A stretch of DNA of 64,000 bases from Nitrobacteraceae bacterium AZCC 2146 (GTDB lineage Bacteria; Pseudomonadota; Alphaproteobacteria; Rhizobiales; Xanthobacteraceae), in NCBI GenBank assembly GCA_036924855.1, contig JBAGRP010000001.1:2418001-2482000 (forward strand). The letters are read 5' to 3'. The stretch's first letter is position 1; every line of letters starts with the position of its first letter. The notes beneath the pieces are model-generated. The model saw only the letters and a list, made by a program, of their open reading frames with translations. It searched no databases and was not told the origin of the DNA. This document shows, one piece after another, positions 61,051 through 64,000 of the stretch. The position numbers were made by a program, and so were the translations under genes.

Positions 61051-63378
61051 ATGCTCCAAAGCAATATACAACACAGCAACAGAGCGCACTCGATCGTGGA
61101 TGGCGCGCAGGATCAGTCCGAAGGCGGACTCGGAGAGCTGGTGGGTTTCGCGCTCGGGTTTCTGCGGCGACAGTATTTGCTTATCTTGGTGGTCACGATA
61201 CTGGCGCTAGCGATAAGCATAATTTATCTGCGGGTAACGCCCCCGGTCTACACAAGTCAGGCGAAAATTCTGTTCGGCAATCCGAAGGCTCAATTTGTTC
61301 AACAACAATCGATTCTGGCCGACGCTCCGGCCGATTTCGCCCAATTGGAAACTCAGTTGCAGATACTGAAATCCAAGGCCGTCGCAATCTCCGTGATCGA
61401 CAAACTAAAGCTCGCAGACGATCCGGATTTTGATGGTTCGCGGCGACCGTTTCGCTCGCTACTGACCCGCTTGAAAACGTTCTTTGGCACCAAGGGCTCG
61501 ATAGCAGAATCCGAGACAAAGGAGGCCGCAACCGACGCGCTCATCGCCACATTCGACGATCGCCTTACCGCAAATCGCATCAGCATGAGCAATGTGATCG
61601 AAATCAACTTTAGCTCCGGCAGCGCCGAGCGCGCGGCCCAAATCGCAAACGCTGTCGCGAGTGCCTACATCAACGATCAGCTAAACGCTAAATTCGAAGC
61701 CAGCCGCACGGCTACCGCGTGGCTGCAAGACCGCCTTCAGGAACTTGGACAGCAGGCTTTAACCGCCGAGCGCGCCGTTAGTGCATTCAAGTCGCAGAAC
61801 AATATCGTCGCGGCTGGCGGGAAGTTGATGGACGAGCAACAAGTAAGCGATCTCAACAGCCGCCTAGTCGGCGCGCGCGCTCAAACCTCCGACGCTCTGA
61901 CCAGGCTAAACCGGTTCCAGGTCATTCTGCGGTCCAATTCCGAGAACGCGAATGCAGCAACAGCCAGTCTGGATGCGGCGATTTCCGACGTCTTGACCAG
62001 TCCGATTATCAACAATTTGCGCCAACAATATCTTGATTATTCGAGACGCGAGGCGGAATGGTCTGGCCGTTTCGGGCGAGACCATCTTGCTGTGGTCAAT
62101 CTTCGCGCGAGAATGCGGGACATACGTTCATCGATACTGGACGAGGTACGTCGACTTACCGAAGCCAGCAAGAGTGACTACGAAATAGCAAAGCAGCGAC
62201 AGGAAGAAATCGAGAAGCAACTCGCCCAGGCAGTATCTCAATCAAGGACGACGGGCTCGGCCGAGCTGACCGTGCGCGAACTCGAAATGACCGCCAAGGG
62301 CTACCGAAACCTCTACGAAAGTTTTCTTCAGCGATATATGGGATCGGTTCAGCAGGAATCATTTCCGATTACGGAAGCCCGCGTAATTTCGCCCGCATCG
62401 CCTCCGCAAGGCAAAAGCAAGCCGAAGACCACATTGATACTTGCGCTCGGTTTCTTTGGCGGCATCGCTCTGGGCACAGGACTGGGACTTCTGCGGGATA
62501 TTATGGATCGTGTTTTCCGTACAACGGCTCAGGTTGAGGCAATGCTGCACATGCCCTGTCTGTCCCTAGTGCCGCTGATGAAGGCTTCGCTTCCTCCACG
62601 ACAATTGTCCCGCGCGCAATCTCAGAACGATACGGCTATGGGTCCCAGAATTATTGTCCGTGGTCCGGAAATATTCTGGGCCGCAATCTCCATGCCGCTG
62701 TCACGTTTCACCGAATCGCTTCGCGCGGTGAGGCTTGCCATTGATTTAAATCTCACAAATGCGTCGAACAAGGTTATCGGCATCACCTCGTCGCTTCCCA
62801 ACGAGGGGAAATCGACCATCTCCGCTGCCCTGGCGGAACTCATAGCTCATTCAGGTGGAAGAGTTATCCTCGTTGATTGCGACTTAAGAAACCCCTCCCT
62901 GTCCTGCAGCTTGGCGCCGACGGCGAAAGCCGGCCTTGTTGAGGTAATATCGGGTGAAAAGTCGCTGGAGGAGACCGTTTGGAGAGACCCAAAAACACAC
63001 TTGTTCTTCTTACCTACGGTGAAGAAGTCCCCGCTTTTCCATACCAGCGAGATCCTCGCGGCTGATCAGACCAAAATGCTGTTCGACAAATTGCGCACCA
63101 ATTTTGACTACGTCATCGTCGATCTCCCCCCCTTGGCGCCGATTATTGACGTCCGGGCGACCGCTCCATTGATAGACGCCTTCATCCTCGCGATCGAATG
63201 GGGGCGAACCAAGACCGACGTTGTCCAGCACGCCCTTCATATGGCTCCGAATGTGCATGAAGCGCTGATCGGAGCCGTGCTCAACAAGACCGATATGAAG
63301 GCGATTAAGCGGTACGACACCTATCATAACGATTACTACAGCAATAAGCATTATGCTCGGTATGGCTACACCGGTTAA
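61051..63378 (+). CDS. Wzc/GumC-like polysaccharide co-polymerase with C-terminal tyrosine kinase (BY-kinase)
   Basis: A 775-residue inner-membrane protein with two transmembrane helices (YLLILVVTILALAISIIYLR near residue 45; TLILALGFFGGIALGTGLGL near 465) flanking a large periplasmic coiled-coil Wzz domain. The cytoplasmic BY-kinase follows: Walker A SSLPNEGKST, Walker A' RVILVDCDLRNPSL, Walker B YVIVDLPPLAPIID. It ends in a tyrosine cluster (YDTYHNDYYSNKHYARYGY), the usual autophosphorylation tail. It sets chain length and works with Wza. ATG 61051 is chosen over 60997, which has no ribosome-binding site. The export gene follows 182 nt downstream. Confidence 0.92.
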   Translation: MLQSNIQHSNRAHSIVDGAQDQSEGGLGELVGFALGFLRRQYLLILVVTILALAISIIYLRVTPPVYTSQAKILFGNPKAQFVQQQSILADAPADFAQLETQLQILKSKAVAISVIDKLKLADDPDFDGSRRPFRSLLTRLKTFFGTKGSIAESETKEAATDALIATFDDRLTANRISMSNVIEINFSSGSAERAAQIANAVASAYINDQLNAKFEASRTATAWLQDRLQELGQQALTAERAVSAFKSQNNIVAAGGKLMDEQQVSDLNSRLVGARAQTSDALTRLNRFQVILRSNSENANAATASLDAAISDVLTSPIINNLRQQYLDYSRREAEWSGRFGRDHLAVVNLRARMRDIRSSILDEVRRLTEASKSDYEIAKQRQEEIEKQLAQAVSQSRTTGSAELTVRELEMTAKGYRNLYESFLQRYMGSVQQESFPITEARVISPASPPQGKSKPKTTLILALGFFGGIALGTGLGLLRDIMDRVFRTTAQVEAMLHMPCLSLVPLMKASLPPRQLSRAQSQNDTAMGPRIIVRGPEIFWAAISMPLSRFTESLRAVRLAIDLNLTNASNKVIGITSSLPNEGKSTISAALAELIAHSGGRVILVDCDLRNPSLSCSLAPTAKAGLVEVISGEKSLEETVWRDPKTHLFFLPTVKKSPLFHTSEILAADQTKMLFDKLRTNFDYVIVDLPPLAPIIDVRATAPLIDAFILAIEWGRTKTDVVQHALHMAPNVHEALIGAVLNKTDMKAIKRYDTYHNDYYSNKHYARYGYTG

Positions 63379-63433
63379 TTAATACCTATGCTCCTGTTGA
63401 TGCATCAGGACCACCTGTTCGGAAGGTCTCGCT

Positions 63434-63481
63434 ATGTCAGTCGGTAAGATGTGGCAATTTAGCAACGATGACTTTATCTGA
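63434..63481 (+). CDS. Possible 15-codon leader ORF before wza-like gene
   Basis: ATG with GGAAGG 7 nt upstream opens a short frame MSVGKMWQFSNDDFI ending in TGA, 80 bases before the wza-like start. A strong ribosome-binding site on such a short frame could indicate a leader peptide. It may also be chance. Confidence 0.2.
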   Translation: MSVGKMWQFSNDDFI

Positions 63482-63560
63482 TTAAATCCACGCCAGTCAG
63501 GACTAGCTTGAATCGTTCAGCAGTGCGAACGTGGTCTAGTGAGTTTGCTCTGGGGGCCAC

Positions 63561-64000
63561 TTGTTCGAATCAAGCAACAGTTGGGTCAAGGCTTGCGTAG
63601 CCCTCGCGACTTTGTCGCTCGGAGGGTGCGCTTTTATGCCCGCCAGCGGTCCTCAGGGGGCAGATGTCCGAGAGGCGCAATCGTCGGAAACAGTCAGTCT
63701 TCCTTACGCATTGGTAAAGTTGACTCCTGAAGTCGTTCATATTCTGACTCAGAATACCACGAAGCTGTCAAGCGCGTTTGCCGATCGTAGTCCCCCCAAG
63801 GCTTTTCGCTTCGGGATCGGTGATACCGTCAGCGTAACGATCTTCGAGGCCGCTGCAGGGGGCTTGTTCATTCCGGCCGAAGCGGGAGTTCGGCCTGGCA
63901 ATTTTGTCACCATCCCCAACCAGGCGGTCGATAACAACGGTAATATCTCCGTGCCCTATGCTGGCGCTATTCGAGCAAAAGGCAGGACACCCGCCGAAGT
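63561..64000 (+). CDS. Polysaccharide export outer-membrane lipoprotein (Wza-like), partial
   Basis: The 3' end is beyond the right edge; about 146 residues are visible. From TTG 63561 (GGGGG 5 nt upstream) a lipoprotein signal reads WVKACVALATLSLGGCAFMP, with the lipid-bearing Cys at residue 23. The mature part shows FRFGIGDTVSVTIFEAAAGG, then NQAVDNNGNISVPYAGAIRA, the Poly_export/SLBB beginning typical of Wza. An in-frame stop at 63540 limits the upstream extent, so TTG is the best start. Partnered with the Wzc-like protein just upstream, it forms the export channel of the capsule/exopolysaccharide. Confidence 0.88.
   Translation, partial: MFESSNSWVKACVALATLSLGGCAFMPASGPQGADVREAQSSETVSLPYALVKLTPEVVHILTQNTTKLSSAFADRSPPKAFRFGIGDTVSVTIFEAAAGGLFIPAEAGVRPGNFVTIPNQAVDNNGNISVPYAGAIRAKGRTPAE

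Overview
The window looks like a chromosomal segment of a GC-rich alphaproteobacterium, most likely a Hyphomicrobiales/Nitrobacteraceae-type organism (Bradyrhizobium, Rhodopseudomonas, Tardiphaga or similar). The pointers are a Prs-type type I secretion pair beside exopolysaccharide genes, Tat-type 'RR-x-F-L' leaders on small proteins, a Hint-domain protein and codon usage. This assignment is inference; no rRNA, tRNA, phage, insertion sequence or CRISPR array was seen.

Layout. (1) 1-10.6 kb is catabolic. It holds a two-gene molybdenum hydroxylase (isoquinoline 1-oxidoreductase type, large subunit cut by the left edge), a divergent D-threonine aldolase / L-threonine aldolase pair, and a complete hydantoin route: D-hydantoinase, hydantoin racemase and D-carbamoylase, with a polar amino acid ABC importer directly upstream of the carbamoylase. 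(2) 10.6-21.5 kb is an accessory stretch of small and poorly characterised genes: a Hint-domain protein, a small Tat-leader-like protein, a PqqD domain fused to an HPr-kinase-like domain, a nucleotidyltransferase, a hexapeptide acyltransferase, a PPP-type phosphatase, and several orphan small ORFs separated by AT-rich spacers. (3) 21.5-30 kb carries a PrsE/PrsD-like type I exporter, a beta-helix/Ig-repeat/RTX protein that is its probable cargo, a second shorter copy of the same beta-helix with a Sec-type signal, and a glycosyltransferase. (4) 30-47 kb is a Wzx/Wzy-type polysaccharide locus: FkbM methyltransferase, Wzy-like polymerase, a glycosyltransferase-like/methyltransferase fusion, further glycosyltransferases, two DegT aminotransferases, an epimerase, a WbpD-like acetyltransferase, a flippase, a Gfo/Idh oxidoreductase and WecC-WecB-WecG homologues. 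(5) 47-59 kb holds a frameshifted gene, a second type I exporter (HlyD plus an ABC protein with a degenerate C39 domain), a 112-residue partner and a 2,177-residue secreted-type giant. (6) 59-64 kb holds a solitary rfbA, a Wzc-like co-polymerase/tyrosine kinase and the start of a Wza-like export lipoprotein, cut by the right edge.

How it fits together. Regions 3-6 can build nucleotide sugars (UDP-ManNAcA via WecB/WecC, a 3-acetamido sugar via Gfo/Idh-DegT-WbpD, dTDP-glucose via RfbA), assemble and flip a repeat unit, polymerise it (Wzy/Wzc) and export it (Wza), while two type I systems secrete large matrix or depolymerase-like proteins. No initiating phosphoglycosyltransferase and no TolC-like outer-membrane channel lie inside the window. 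The most distinctive elements are the giant protein with its exporter and 112-residue partner, the PqqD-kinase fusion module, the beta-helix encoded twice with two export routes, and a 15-bp direct-repeat motif shared by two distant intergenic regions.
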